From contig NZ_LT629792.1 of the NCBI RefSeq assembly GCF_900106055.1, positions 2,170,001 through 2,234,000 on the forward strand: a DNA stretch of 64,000 nucleotides, read 5' to 3'. The notes beneath the pieces were generated by a model that saw only the letters and a program-made list of their open reading frames with translations, ran no database searches and had not been told where the DNA came from. Positions 8,695-18,540 of this stretch are shown here, piece after piece. Position 1 is the first letter of the stretch. Every line of letters begins with the position of its first letter. This DNA comes from Schaalia radingae (lineage in GTDB: Bacteria; Actinomycetota; Actinomycetes; Actinomycetales; Actinomycetaceae). Position numbers and translations under genes: made by a program.

Positions 8695-9972
8695 CTACTC
8701 GTCAATCGACGGCGCGTGCTCCAGGAGGTATTCTTCAGCCTGCTTGTTCCACAGACCGTTGTTCGCCTTGCACAGGCGATCCAGCTCCGCATAGAACGGA
8801 TCCGTCTTACCGCGCTCAGCGAAGTCGTCAATTGCGACCAGATCCAGCCTCTTGTGGGTGTAGATCAGCTTCTTGCCACCGGGAATGTTCGGCAGATTCA
8901 GCGTCGTTTCCTCGACCACGTTCAGACCACCGATGTGGGTGACCAGGACAGCCGGGTTCAGCTTGCCTGATTCAAACATATCGATCGCATCAGCGACGTC
9001 CTCGTACGTGCCACCGGTTGTGGCCACGTAGTGGTGACCTGAGTAGTGGATATCGTAGAAGTTGATCGTCGCCTCAAAATCGTTACGCGGCGGGCCGGCG
9101 AAGAAGTTCATGCAGCCTTCGCGAGCCAGCAGCTTCGAGCCGAGCTCCACGACCGGACGCACCGGAGCGAACACGAAGACGTCATCAAACAGTTCGCCCT
9201 CGTTGATCTTTGTCAGCTCCGCGACCGGATCCTCCATGTCGCCGGTGTTGACGTAGTGAAGCTCGATGCCGTTCTTCTTCGCATCTTCAACGGTCAGCAG
9301 CGCGGCTGCACGATCGAGGCGATCCTGTGCAATGTCGGTGACGACGATACGGCGCGGCTTGCGCTCCTGATGCAGTGCCACGTCCAGGCCGGCCAGTCCC
9401 ATCGGGCCGACGGATGCGAGCATGGCCAGTGTGCCGCCCTCGCGAATACCCATGTAGTGCGTGTAGTCGTTCGGCTTCATGTGGTACTGCGCCTTGAATG
9501 CGCCGATGACGCACGAGTACGGCTCGGTCAGGGAGCCGGTGAAGAAGCTGTCTTCCTTGTATTCGAACAGGCAGTTGGACTCCATGACCTCACTGGGGAT
9601 CACGACGTAGGTCGCGTCGCCGCCGATGTACTGGTAGGAGTATCCCGGTGCCCACAGTGTTCCCTTGTAGTTCAGGGCGGGCTGGATGGCGAACTTCATG
9701 CCGGGTGTGAACTGGTCAGCCCACTTGGAGCCGACCTTCTTGATCGTTCCGCAAAATTCGTGCCCGACCATTGTCGGGGTTTCCGCCAGCGATCCGCGCA
9801 CGCGTTTGTGCGCCTCGCCCTGGTGTGCGAGCTTGTTGGTGGACATGCAGATCGAGTCTGACGTGACTTCAGCGAGGATTTCGTCCTCACCGATTTCAGG
9901 CAGGTCGAACGTTTCCAGGCGGAGGTCCTCCACTCCGTGGATACGCACTGCAGTTGTTGTCTGAGTGGACAT
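8695..9972 (-). CDS. Zinc-dependent sugar-phosphate dehydrogenase, SorE-like
   Basis: 425 aa medium-chain dehydrogenase. It closely resembles L-sorbose-1-phosphate reductase (SorE): LRLETFDLPEIGEDEIL near the start, the metal-site region TMVGHEFCG (about residue 68), ATYVVIPSEVM, GSLTEPYSCVIGAF, and the nucleotide-binding ASVGPMGLAGLD (about residue 190). SorE interconverts a ketose 1-phosphate and a hexitol 6-phosphate with NAD(P)H. It is the last gene of the operon, 31 bases after the SDR gene. In sorbose loci SorE works with a sorbitol-6-phosphate dehydrogenase, and the pairing here with an SDR repeats that logic. The true substrate is unknown; a 6-deoxyhexulose phosphate from the adjacent fucose genes is a candidate. 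Confidence 0.82.
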   Translation of the reverse strand: MSTQTTTAVRIHGVEDLRLETFDLPEIGEDEILAEVTSDSICMSTNKLAHQGEAHKRVRGSLAETPTMVGHEFCGTIKKVGSKWADQFTPGMKFAIQPALNYKGTLWAPGYSYQYIGGDATYVVIPSEVMESNCLFEYKEDSFFTGSLTEPYSCVIGAFKAQYHMKPNDYTHYMGIREGGTLAMLASVGPMGLAGLDVALHQERKPRRIVVTDIAQDRLDRAAALLTVEDAKKNGIELHYVNTGDMEDPVAELTKINEGELFDDVFVFAPVRPVVELGSKLLAREGCMNFFAGPPRNDFEATINFYDIHYSGHHYVATTGGTYEDVADAIDMFESGKLNPAVLVTHIGGLNVVEETTLNLPNIPGGKKLIYTHKRLDLVAIDDFAERGKTDPFYAELDRLCKANNGLWNKQAEEYLLEHAPSIDE

Positions 9973-10003
9973 TGAAATGTGTTCCTTTCGGCCTGTGGCC
10001 CTG

Positions 10004-11044
10004 TTAATTCATCATGACCTGACCGCCGGTGACGGGCACCGCCTGGCCAGTTTCATAGGCTTGCTCAACGATGTAGTAGATGGCGCGCAAAACGTCGATG
10101 CCCTGTGCGCCGCGGTGCATCGGCACCTTCGCTTCGTAGTATTCCTTCACATCGGCAACGGTCTTCGCGCCTGGCACCTTCCCTGAGTTGAGGTACTGGA
10201 CGAACAGTCCGCGATCAGGGTCTGACCACAGTGGTCCGTCGAGGAAGTTGCCCGGGCACACAGCGTTGACTTTGATGCCGTGGGCGACCAGTTCGAGGGC
10301 GAAGGACTGCACCAGTCCGAGGCCACCGAACTTCGACCCGGCATAGGCGGCGTTCTTGTTGGATCCTTCCAGGCCGGACTTGGAGTTGACCTGGATGATG
10401 TCAGTCAGCCACTGGGGTGCAGCCTTGTGCTGGCGGGCCAGAAGATTGCCGCACGCCTGAGTGACCAGGAAGAACGCAATGTAGTTGATGTTCGTGGACA
10501 GGCGGAATGCGGACGGGTCCTGCGTCAGGACGCTTCCTGCGCGCACGATTCCGGCGTTGGAGACCACCAGGTCAAGCCCGCCGGCCACGCGCTCAATTTC
10601 CTCAGCCATCGCTGCCACTGATTCCTCGTTGGACACGTCTACCGTGATCGGCCATGCGTGTTCGCCGAGTTCTTCGGCCTTGGCGCGGGCGCCTTCTTCG
10701 TTGAGGTCAGCAATGAAAACGAAGCAGCCCTGGTCGATCAGACCGCGTGCGATTTCAGCACCGAAGCCCTGCGCGCCGCCCGTTACGACGGCAATCCTGC
10801 CGGAGATCTCGCGTTCACCGCGTTTACCTGTTTCGGTGACCTCGAAGATGTCCTCTCCGCATCTGACGGTGACCGGTAGGTTCACGCCGCCCAGAAGCTC
10901 GTTCACCTCCGAGTCATTCATCTGGATCAGGCTGTCTTCGTCTGCAGGCAGCGTGATCGTTGCTTCCTTGCCGCTGCGGCTGACCAGAACCGGTCGACCT
11001 AGTGCGCGCAGAAACACTCCGCGCACGATAGGTGCAACGCTCAT
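10004..11044 (-). CDS. SDR-family sugar-phosphate dehydrogenase, SrlD/SorD-like
   Basis: 346 aa. Residues ~1-85 form an extra N-terminal domain; the Rossmann core starts RIAVVTGGAQGFG (about residue 84) and includes VSNAG, the catalytic Ser in IQVNSKSG and the Y-x3-K pair in YAGSKFG. The C-terminal half (NAVCPGNFLDGPLWSDPDRGLF) matches sorbitol-6-phosphate 2-dehydrogenases, which are usually ~260 aa, so the N-terminal extension is unusual. It lies between the PHP gene and the SorE-like gene in the operon. Together the two dehydrogenases could move a keto group along a sugar-phosphate chain (inference). Confidence 0.8.
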   Translation of the reverse strand: MSVAPIVRGVFLRALGRPVLVSRSGKEATITLPADEDSLIQMNDSEVNELLGGVNLPVTVRCGEDIFEVTETGKRGEREISGRIAVVTGGAQGFGAEIARGLIDQGCFVFIADLNEEGARAKAEELGEHAWPITVDVSNEESVAAMAEEIERVAGGLDLVVSNAGIVRAGSVLTQDPSAFRLSTNINYIAFFLVTQACGNLLARQHKAAPQWLTDIIQVNSKSGLEGSNKNAAYAGSKFGGLGLVQSFALELVAHGIKVNAVCPGNFLDGPLWSDPDRGLFVQYLNSGKVPGAKTVADVKEYYEAKVPMHRGAQGIDVLRAIYYIVEQAYETGQAVPVTGGQVMMN

Positions 11045-11087
11045 CTTTCATTCCTCCACATCACTTGGGTCTTGGGTAAGCCTGTGA

Positions 11088-12401
11088 TCACGCCGTCAGG
11101 CGTGAAGCTATGTCCTCGGCGGGCGTCCCGTCGGCGTATTCGCGGCCAAGCGGCGCGTATTGTTCGATGCGGGCCGCCAGGTCCTGCGGGCTCAGTCGAC
11201 CTGATCCCAGCAGGTGCAGCTGCGGGTCCACACTGGTGAGTGCTTCGTGCGCCACGAGTGCCCAGGTCGCCTGGTTGAGTCCGGCAAATTCCTCTCTGCG
11301 CAGCTCAGGGCAGTTGAAGGATTGGCGCGGCTGGTTGATGTCCACACCGGAGATTTCCAGCATGCCGTGCTGCGTGGCCAGTTCATGAATCCGGGCAAGC
11401 TGCTCATCGGTATTGCGTGGCGGCATGTAGGTCACTGCCCTGAACCCGCGTTCCTCCAAAGCTTTGAACAGCTCATCAAGGAAGGAGTCTTCAAACTTCT
11501 CCGCCTTCTTGTCTCCTGTCGGTGAGGCTGACACGTCTCCCAGGTAAGCGTAGGTCGCGATCGCGCCGATCGAATCAGCAAAGGCGACGACCTCGCGGGC
11601 GGTCGGGCATTCCTCGTGAGAAGGCTGAATGTAGATCTGCTGCAGGTATTCAGATTTGAGCAGGCCGAGCAGGTCGTACATCAGGTACGGATTGGCCTCG
11701 TCTCCCAGTCGATCGACGAGGGGGGCCGGCACCTCCACATTCATGGTCGCCAAGCCGTCAAGCAGAGCCTGTCCCTTGCCGAAACCGTTGATCAGTGCGC
11801 GCGCCATCGCTGCAAGCAAGTGGCGTTCCGTGATTCCGCCGCCGTTGGCATATTGGGAGTGACCCACCATGTCGCGCTGTGGATCGAAGGGAGTCAGATT
11901 CAGGCCGGCCAAAATCTTGTTGGCACGTTCGGCCATTTCGAGGGTGCGCTGCAGGCGTGCCACTCGCTTGGGTGCAAGCCACTGATCGGCCTTTTCACGG
12001 GACGGCGCCGGAACTCCCTGGACGGTCAGGTAGGCCATACCCGCTGAATCGGGGTTGTTGAGTTTGCGCGATGCAAACGGGCCGTCGGGCGTATCGTCGA
12101 AGAACGCGCGGATTTCAAAGCCGGTCACCGAACCCATCGACAGGATACGGCAAGCCTCGCTCATTTCCGGGGCGGCAGCGATCGAGTCGTGGTCAACGGA
12201 CCCAACAACCCGCAGCCCTGCCTGCCTGGCTCGCAGTGCAGCATGGGTCGGTGTGTACGGGCTGAAGGAGTAGCACGTGTGGATGTGGTTGTTGGATTCT
12301 GGCGCCCACGCAGGGAACGTGAAGTGTGCGGCGCCCTCACGCAAAGCATCGAGGCGTTCACTCTGAGTGAGGCTGACATCGTTAGTAACTGGAACGCTCA
12401 T
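11088..12401 (-). CDS. PHP-domain metal-dependent hydrolase
   Basis: 437 aa. PHP motifs are visible: HIHTCYSFSPYTP (HxH, about residue 35) and VGSVDHDSI (about residue 62), with later conserved acids and His (IQPSHEECPTAREVV; SGVDINQP). PHP proteins hydrolyse phosphoesters with a multi-metal centre. The frame is open further upstream to 12638 but that would overlap the E1 gene; the ATG at 12401 has GAGGAAAT just before it and begins where homology begins. A 14-bp hairpin separates it from E1. Its place among sugar-phosphate genes suggests a phosphatase or lactonase-like step; the substrate is unknown. Confidence 0.78.
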   Translation of the reverse strand: MSVPVTNDVSLTQSERLDALREGAAHFTFPAWAPESNNHIHTCYSFSPYTPTHAALRARQAGLRVVGSVDHDSIAAAPEMSEACRILSMGSVTGFEIRAFFDDTPDGPFASRKLNNPDSAGMAYLTVQGVPAPSREKADQWLAPKRVARLQRTLEMAERANKILAGLNLTPFDPQRDMVGHSQYANGGGITERHLLAAMARALINGFGKGQALLDGLATMNVEVPAPLVDRLGDEANPYLMYDLLGLLKSEYLQQIYIQPSHEECPTAREVVAFADSIGAIATYAYLGDVSASPTGDKKAEKFEDSFLDELFKALEERGFRAVTYMPPRNTDEQLARIHELATQHGMLEISGVDINQPRQSFNCPELRREEFAGLNQATWALVAHEALTSVDPQLHLLGSGRLSPQDLAARIEQYAPLGREYADGTPAEDIASRLTA

Positions 12402-12497
12402 ATTTCCTCTGCTGGGTTCGTTGTCGGCCAGGTGCTCACGGCATCGCTCAGTGAGCACCGTGGCCGTTGGATATGTTGTGGCTGCGGGTGGGATACG

Positions 12498-12535
12498 GCG
12501 GTGAGGCGGCAGCAGCCTTTTTGCCGCCTCACCGC
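12498..12535 (-). terminator. Hairpin between E1 and PHP genes
   Basis: GCGGTGAGGCGGCA (12498-12511) pairs exactly with 12522-12535; 14-bp stem, 10-base loop. It sits directly after the E1 stop codon inside the operon, so it may trim or partly terminate the transcript and lower expression of the last three genes. Confidence 0.6.
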
Positions 12536-12540
12536 ATGTC

Positions 12541-14991
12541 TCAGATTCCGAGGCGGTTACGACGTGCCAGTTCACCCTCAGTCTGGTTGGTGGTGGGGGT
12601 GTGTCCCGGCAGTGGAACAATGCGCTCGTGAATGGCATCGATCATCCATTCAGGCTGCGGGAAGAAGGTCTTTTCCAGCTCAGCAGCCGGGATCACGGTG
12701 TTGCGCGATCCCACGATGGTCACCGGTGCGTCAAGTGCGTCGAAGGCCAGTGACTGCACGTTCTGTGCGACGTCCTGCAGCACCGAGCCGCGTTCACACG
12801 CGTCCGAGCTCAGCAGCAGGCGGCCTGTCTTCTTCACTGATTCGATCAGCTTGTCGTAGTTCAGCGGGCAGACGAAGCGCAGGTCGATGACCTCAGCGGA
12901 CATGCCGTACTTTTCTTCCAGAATGTCGGCTGCTTCAAGCGCACGGTAGAGCGTCGCGCCCAGGGTTGCAATGGTGATGTCCTTGCCTTCGCGACGGATG
13001 GCGGGCTCACCTTCAGGTGTTTCGTAGTAGCCCTCGGGCACGCCCCCCTCTTCGAAGTCTTCGCCCTTGTCGTACAGCTGCTGGGATTCGAAGAAGACCA
13101 CGGGATCCGTGCCGTGCAGCGCCAGATTCAACATGCCCTTTGCGTCGGTTGGCGTGGCCGGGAAGTATACCTTCAGGCCAGGAATGTGAGCGGTCAGAGC
13201 TGTCCAGTCCTGTGAGTGCTGCGCACCGTACTTGTTGCCGACAGACACGCGCAGCACCAGTGGCATCTTGATCAGGCCCGCGGCCATTGCCTGCCATTTG
13301 GCCATCTGGTTGAACACTTCGTCACCGGAGCGGCCCAGGAAGTCGCAGTACATGAGTTCTGCAACAGCGCGGCCACCACAGATCGCGTACCCAACACCGG
13401 CACCGACAATCGCCGCTTCGGAAATCGGCGAGTTGAACAGGCGACGGTACGGCAGGGCTTCGGTCAGGCCACGGTAGACGGCGAATGCACCACCCCAGTC
13501 GCGGTTCTCTTCGCCCCATGCCGCCATCGTCGGGTCGACGGAGAAGCGATGAATCATGGCTTCGAACAGGGCGTCACGGAACTGGAACATCTTCATCTTC
13601 GAGACGGGCTTGCCGTTCTCGTCGCGCGAAGAGCGGATCTTCTTGGACAAAGCCTTGATACGCGGGTTGTCCTCGAGGGTGATTTCAGATTCGCCCTCCT
13701 CCATTGCCCCGGTGGGCGTGTTGGAGAACATGGCGTTTTCGACGTACTCGGGTCCCACACGCGGACACTTCTCATCGTCGGATGCCAGCACCAGCACCTT
13801 GGTGAGCTTCTCGGTGAACTTCGCGGAGAAGTCATCGATGTCGCCCTGGGAGACCAGGCCGTTGGAGATGAGCAGCTCAGAGTATGTCTTGATGCAGTCG
13901 ACTTCCTCCCACAGATCCACTTCAGCCTTGTCGCGATAGCTGGAGGCGTCGGACGGGGAGTGGCCTGAGAAGCGGTAGGTCAGAGTGTCCATGAGGACAG
14001 GTCCGCGACCTTCTTCCAGGATCTTCTTCTTGCGCGTGACGGCATCTGCAACGGCCAGCGGGTTAATGCCGTCGACGCGTTCGGCGTGCATGGCTTCGGG
14101 GTTGACACCTGCGCCAACGCGGGCCAAAACGTCGTATCCCATTGTTTCGCCGGAGGTCTGGCCGCCCATTCCGTAGAAGTTGTTGAAGAAGTTGTACATG
14201 ATCGGCGGGTTGCCGCCGTCTTCTTCGCGCCACAGCGTGCGGTACTGATCCATCGATGCCAGCTGGATGGCTTCCCATACCGGGCCACAGCCCAGGGCTG
14301 CGTCACCGACGTTGGCCACCACGATGCCGGGCTTGCGGTTAATGCGCTTGTAGAGCGCTGCGCCCGTGGCAATGGGTGCCGAGCCGCCAACAATGGCGTT
14401 GTTCGGCATGGAACCGAAAGGCTGGAAGAAGGCATGCATCGAGCCGCCCATGCCGCGGTTGAAGCCTGCCTTACGGGCGAAGATCTCCGCCAGCGTGCCG
14501 AACAGGATGAAGTTTTCGGACAGCTCACGCAGGTTCTCGTACCCGATTTCTTCGGCCAGTCCCAGCGTTTCACCGTCGAGGAAGCCCTTCATAACTGCTT
14601 CCAGATCAGCGTCCTCGTACTGGCGTGCAGCTGAGAAGGACTTGGACAGGATCTCACCGTGTGAGCGGTGAGAGCCGAAGATGAAATCGTCGGGGGTCAG
14701 CACAAAGGACTGGCCGACGTATGCGGCTTCCTGACCGATTCCCAGGTGGGCGGGGCCACGGTGGTTGTATTCCACGCCCTGCCATCCGCCGGTCTTCTTG
14801 ATGGAATCAAGCATGGATTCAAATGTGCGCACCGCGATCATGTCGTGGAGCATCTGCACCATGCCATCTTTGCCGTATCGGCCGACCTCGGTGTCAAGGT
14901 CGAACGTGTATTGGTTGATCGGAATATCTGGAATGGTGATCTTTCCGGACGCGCGGACCTTCGCCGGGTCAACTGTCAGTGACTTCGTCAT
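12541..14991 (-). CDS. Fused alpha-beta thiamine-diphosphate dehydrogenase E1
   Basis: 816 aa combining both E1 chains of a 2-oxoacid/acetoin-type dehydrogenase complex. The alpha half (~1-400) has GMGGSMH (about residue 178), a ThDP/Mg motif NVGDAALG...NFFNN, and [10 protein letters not shown] in the phosphorylation-loop region. The beta half (from ~465) has [16 protein letters not shown], the E1-beta signature, and ends with a transketolase C-terminal domain. Complexes of this class transfer an acyl group cleaved from a 2-oxoacid or an acetoin-like ketone to lipoate on E2. Pyruvate, branched-chain and acetoin E1s of this type usually have separate alpha and beta genes. The substrate cannot be read from sequence; sugar-phosphate dehydrogenases in the same operon argue against a housekeeping role. 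Confidence 0.85.
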   Translation of the reverse strand: MTKSLTVDPAKVRASGKITIPDIPINQYTFDLDTEVGRYGKDGMVQMLHDMIAVRTFESMLDSIKKTGGWQGVEYNHRGPAHLGIGQEAAYVGQSFVLTPDDFIFGSHRSHGEILSKSFSAARQYEDADLEAVMKGFLDGETLGLAEEIGYENLRELSENFILFGTLAEIFARKAGFNRGMGGSMHAFFQPFGSMPNNAIVGGSAPIATGAALYKRINRKPGIVVANVGDAALGCGPVWEAIQLASMDQYRTLWREEDGGNPPIMYNFFNNFYGMGGQTSGETMGYDVLARVGAGVNPEAMHAERVDGINPLAVADAVTRKKKILEEGRGPVLMDTLTYRFSGHSPSDASSYRDKAEVDLWEEVDCIKTYSELLISNGLVSQGDIDDFSAKFTEKLTKVLVLASDDEKCPRVGPEYVENAMFSNTPTGAMEEGESEITLEDNPRIKALSKKIRSSRDENGKPVSKMKMFQFRDALFEAMIHRFSVDPTMAAWGEENRDWGGAFAVYRGLTEALPYRRLFNSPISEAAIVGAGVGYAICGGRAVAELMYCDFLGRSGDEVFNQMAKWQAMAAGLIKMPLVLRVSVGNKYGAQHSQDWTALTAHIPGLKVYFPATPTDAKGMLNLALHGTDPVVFFESQQLYDKGEDFEEGGVPEGYYETPEGEPAIRREGKDITIATLGATLYRALEAADILEEKYGMSAEVIDLRFVCPLNYDKLIESVKKTGRLLLSSDACERGSVLQDVAQNVQSLAFDALDAPVTIVGSRNTVIPAAELEKTFFPQPEWMIDAIHERIVPLPGHTPTTNQTEGELARRNRLGI

Positions 14992-15033
14992 GTTCTTTCT
15001 TTCGCCTACTTCTAATCAGTTACGTCGGTGCGC

Positions 15034-16413
15034 TCAGGCTTTGACAGCCCAGGCAGCTTCGCGGATGAGTTCAGATACTGTCGGGTGCGGGACGACAAGC
15101 TGACGCAGGTCGTCCAGTGTCAGTTCGGTTTCGAGGACGGCGCATGCGCCCCAGATCATCTCGGATGCGTATGTGCCCAACACGTGAATGCCGAGGACGT
15201 GGTTCGTCTCAGCATCCACAATCACTTTGGCGCTGCCGGGTGCTTTGAAGCCGTTCTCAGCGATGAACCGGCCGGACATCTGGCCAGGCACGGACCCGAC
15301 CTTAATGGCGCGTCCCTCAGCCTTGGCCTTCGATTCGGTCAGTCCCACACCGGCTGCTTCCGGCAGGCAATACACAGCCCATGGGATCGTGTTCCAGCGC
15401 ATCACCTGTCCACGCTTGTAGGCCTGGTCATCCAGGATGTTCGCCGCCACGACCTCGCCCATGCGGTATGCAGCGTGCGCCAGCAGGGAACGACCCGTCA
15501 CATCACCGATGGCCCACACGTTGGGAAGGTTCGTGCGCAGGCGGTCATCAACCGTTATGCCGCGGCGCCCGATGTCAAGTCCGGATTCTTCAGCTCCCCA
15601 GCCGCGCGTGGCTGGGCGACGACCCACCGCCATGAGAACCAGGTCGGCCTCCACCGTGTGCTTCTGGCCATCCTTGGAGAAGACGACGTTCGATCCTTCG
15701 ACCGCCTCCACCTTGCAGCCGAGGTTGAAGGTGATGGCGGGCATCGCCTTGCGCAGCTGAGCTGCCATGTCGTCATCCATAAAGGGCAGGATCTCGTCCA
15801 TCATTTCGACGACGGTCACTTCACTGCCCAGGCTGGAGAACAACGAGGCGAACTCCACGCCGATGACACCGCCACCGATGACGGCCAGTCGTTTCGGCAC
15901 GTCGGAGATAGATAACAGTCCGGTGGAATCCACGACCTTTTCGTTGTCGGCGCTGCCCGGGATGGGCGGCATCGCAGGAACTGAACCGGTCGCGATGATG
16001 ACGTGTTCAGCGGTGTAGTGCGTGTCATCCACGCGTACCTTGCCGGGGCCTTCGAAGTAGCCACGCCCGTACACGACGGTGCAGCCGGCTTTCTTGACGC
16101 TGGCTCCCACGCCTCCGACCAGACCTTTGACGACCTGGCCCTTCCACTTTTGCATCGCTTCCCAGTCATAGGAGGCACCCTCGATCCCCACGCCGTAGGC
16201 GCCGGCCTCACTCGCGTGCACGTAGTGCTTCGCGGAGTTCAGCAGGGTCTTGGTGGGGATACATCCCACCGTCAGGCATGTGCCGCCGAGATCTTTCTCC
16301 TCGATCAGCAGGACTTTCTTGCCGCCGTTGCCGAGGCGTTCGGCTGCAAGATATCCGCCCGGGCCTCCGCCCAGTACGATGACGTCGAATTTTGTCTCTG
16401 TCATGGCGCTCAT
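15034..16413 (-). CDS. lpdA: Dihydrolipoyl dehydrogenase (E3)
   Basis: 459 aa flavoprotein that reoxidises dihydrolipoyl groups of E2 with NAD+. It has the FAD-binding VIVLGGGPGGYLAA, the redox disulfide GGTCLTVGC (Cys46-Cys51), a second nucleotide-binding GGGVIGVEF, and the C-terminal HPTVSE His-Glu pair. Its ATG overlaps the E2 stop by four bases (ATGA), showing translational coupling; an ATG three codons later is possible. E1 follows 42 bases downstream. A dedicated E3 in this operon suggests the complex assembles independently of the cell's main pyruvate dehydrogenase. Confidence 0.93.
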   Translation of the reverse strand: MSAMTETKFDVIVLGGGPGGYLAAERLGNGGKKVLLIEEKDLGGTCLTVGCIPTKTLLNSAKHYVHASEAGAYGVGIEGASYDWEAMQKWKGQVVKGLVGGVGASVKKAGCTVVYGRGYFEGPGKVRVDDTHYTAEHVIIATGSVPAMPPIPGSADNEKVVDSTGLLSISDVPKRLAVIGGGVIGVEFASLFSSLGSEVTVVEMMDEILPFMDDDMAAQLRKAMPAITFNLGCKVEAVEGSNVVFSKDGQKHTVEADLVLMAVGRRPATRGWGAEESGLDIGRRGITVDDRLRTNLPNVWAIGDVTGRSLLAHAAYRMGEVVAANILDDQAYKRGQVMRWNTIPWAVYCLPEAAGVGLTESKAKAEGRAIKVGSVPGQMSGRFIAENGFKAPGSAKVIVDAETNHVLGIHVLGTYASEMIWGACAVLETELTLDDLRQLVVPHPTVSELIREAAWAVKA

Positions 16414-17759
16414 CCCAATACTGTCAGGTCGATGTTTTCGATGGCGTTGACCAGGTCGCGCAGGAATCGCGCTGCGTCAGCACCATCAATCACCTGGTGG
16501 TCAGCGGTCAGCGAGAAGCCGATCCTCTTTTCCACCACAACATTTCCGTCATTGTCGAGGGCGGCCCGCGGCGTCACAGCTGCCACGCCCAGGATCGCGA
16601 CCTGCGGACGGTTGATGATCGGTGTGAAGGTCTCCACGCCGAACGATCCCAGATTCGTCACGGTGAAGGTGCCGCCGTTGAGCAGGTCGGGGCTGATAGT
16701 GCCGTCAATCGAATCACCAGCCACCTGCTTGGAGGCAGCGGAGAATTCCTTCAGGTTCATGGCGTTGGCTCCGCGGATCACCGGGACCAGCAGGCCGCGC
16801 GGAGTATCGACGGCCACCCCGAGGTGAATGTTCTGGAACTTCGTGTAGGTGCCGTCAGCCAGATGCGCGTTGAATGTCGGGTACTTCGCGATCGTCTTGA
16901 CGACTGCGTATCCGACCAGGTCACCGATCGTAATGGCATTGACGCCCAGTGATTCGTCGGCCTGCTTGAAACGCTTGCGCATGGCCATGAGCTTGTCGGC
17001 CTTCGCGCTGACCGTGTAGGACAGCTGAGCGGTTTCGGCCAGGGACTCCATCATGCGCGTGGCGACAACCTTGCGGATGCCCTTCAACGGTGCCGCTTCG
17101 GAGGGGCCAGGGAAGTCGGCGTTGGCACTGATCAGCGGCGCTGCGGCTGCCTCGTCGGCTGCAGGGGAAGCCAGGTCGGCGGTCGTGACGCGTCCACCCA
17201 GTCCGGTTCCAGTTCCGGTTGCGCCCTGGGCACGAGCTGCGTTGGTGGCAGGGTTCTCGGCAAGATAGGCCTTTACATCGCGTTCGAGCACGCGTCCGTG
17301 GGGGCCGGATCCTTCGGACACTGCCGACGGGTCCAGTCCTTCACTGTCGGCCAGTGCGCGGGCGCGAGGCGAAATCGCTCCGCCGGATGCTGCCGTCTGG
17401 AACGAGGGCGCCTCAGGCTTTTCTTCTTCAGCGGGTGCTTCCTGTTCGGGAGCACTGGCGGCTTCGTTGGAGTCACCGGAAACACCGGCCTGCGCGAGAA
17501 CTTCCTCGCTGATCTCTTCGCCAGGCTCGCCCAGGATCAGCAAGGGATCCTTGACGGGGACTTCGTCACCGACTTCCCACAGAAGTTTGAGGACTGTGCC
17601 GGCATCGGTACTGGGCACGTCCATTGTTGCTTTGTCCGTCTCAATTGAGCACAGCACCTGGTCAACGGCGACCGTGTCGCCAACGGAGACCTCCCACTCG
17701 TTGATCAAGCAGGACTCCACTGAGTTACCCAGTTGGGGCATCACCACGATGGTGGCCAT
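16410..17759 (-). CDS. Dihydrolipoamide acyltransferase (E2)
   Basis: 449 aa. It has an N-terminal lipoyl domain with the lipoyl-lysine in ETDKATMDVPS (Lys43), an Ala/Pro/Glu-rich linker, a peripheral subunit-binding domain (ISPRARALADSEGLD, about residue 125), a second linker, and a C-terminal acyltransferase domain with the catalytic His in DHQVIDGADAARFL (about residue 421). It receives the acyl group from E1 and passes it to CoA. The gene starts 11 bases after the DeoR gene and overlaps E3. Acyl specificity is not visible; acetyl is the usual case. Confidence 0.92.
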   Translation of the reverse strand: MATIVVMPQLGNSVESCLINEWEVSVGDTVAVDQVLCSIETDKATMDVPSTDAGTVLKLLWEVGDEVPVKDPLLILGEPGEEISEEVLAQAGVSGDSNEAASAPEQEAPAEEEKPEAPSFQTAASGGAISPRARALADSEGLDPSAVSEGSGPHGRVLERDVKAYLAENPATNAARAQGATGTGTGLGGRVTTADLASPAADEAAAAPLISANADFPGPSEAAPLKGIRKVVATRMMESLAETAQLSYTVSAKADKLMAMRKRFKQADESLGVNAITIGDLVGYAVVKTIAKYPTFNAHLADGTYTKFQNIHLGVAVDTPRGLLVPVIRGANAMNLKEFSAASKQVAGDSIDGTISPDLLNGGTFTVTNLGSFGVETFTPIINRPQVAILGVAAVTPRAALDNDGNVVVEKRIGFSLTADHQVIDGADAARFLRDLVNAIENIDLTVLG

Positions 17760-17770
17760 GTGTTCCTCCC

Positions 17771-18523
17771 TTACACCGCGCGAACGCGGGTGTGTTCTTC
17801 CAATTCCTTCATCGAGTCCGCCGTGAGGTCATCATCGGTAATGATCCCCGTGACGTCATCAAGTCCCATGAAACTGACAAATCCGCTCTTTCCGTATTTC
17901 GACGAATCTGCCAGCAGCCACGTCTCTTCTGCACGCGCCCTCATCAAGGTGGCGACTTCTCCGCCTTCAACCAGCTGAGTTGTCAGACCACGCTCGACTG
18001 TGAATCCGTCCGTCCCCAGGAACGCGATGCGTGCATTGAACGAGTTAATTGAGCGTTCCGCCAGCGGTCCGGTCAGCGATTCTGATTCAGCGCGGAACTG
18101 GCCACCCGTCAGCGTGATGTTGAGCTGTGGATTCGAGCGAGCGTTGGCGAAAACAAGCACCGAGTTGGTGACAATCTGCACGCCGCGTTTTCCGGCCAGG
18201 TGCCGAACGATCATCGCACAGGTCGTGCCCGCTTCAATCATGATGCGGTCGTTGTCCCTGACCATCGCTGCCGCTGCACGCACGATGCGCTCTTTTGCGT
18301 CGACGCGATCCATCTGGCGCAGTCGAATATTGCGGAACGCGGTCGGACGCGCACCGCCGTGCGTCCTGACCAGGTAGCCGTCTTCTTCGAGCTGTTTGAG
18401 GGTGGATCGGACGGTAACTGGAGAGACATCGAGCTCAACGGCAAGAGTGCTCACAGAGACTTCACCCTCAGCCGCCAGCTGGTCGAGAATGAAGCTGTTA
18501 CGCTCGTGTTGCGCTCTCGTCAT
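17771..18523 (-). CDS. DeoR-family transcriptional regulator
   Basis: 250 aa. The N-terminal winged helix (residues 1-57) includes STLAVELDVSPVTVRSTLKQLEEDGYLVRTHGGA, the DeoR pattern, and the sugar-phosphate sensor domain has the expected VTNSVLVFANA and TDGFTVERGLTT motifs. DeoR proteins usually repress sugar-catabolic operons until a phosphorylated sugar binds. It is the first gene of the seven-gene dehydrogenase operon, so autoregulation is likely. An inverted repeat, TTTCGATT...AATCGAAA, lies just upstream (18541-18581). The sensor suggests that the pathway substrate is phosphorylated. Confidence 0.88.
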   Translation of the reverse strand: MTRAQHERNSFILDQLAAEGEVSVSTLAVELDVSPVTVRSTLKQLEEDGYLVRTHGGARPTAFRNIRLRQMDRVDAKERIVRAAAAMVRDNDRIMIEAGTTCAMIVRHLAGKRGVQIVTNSVLVFANARSNPQLNITLTGGQFRAESESLTGPLAERSINSFNARIAFLGTDGFTVERGLTTQLVEGGEVATLMRARAEETWLLADSSKYGKSGFVSFMGLDDVTGIITDDDLTADSMKELEEHTRVRAV

Positions 18524-18540
18524 CTCATCGCATCCTTACG

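Noticed and set aside
12402..12638. N-terminal extension of the PHP protein
   Set aside because: It would overlap the end of E1 and cross the hairpin; the start at 12401 has a good ribosome site and begins the homologous region.
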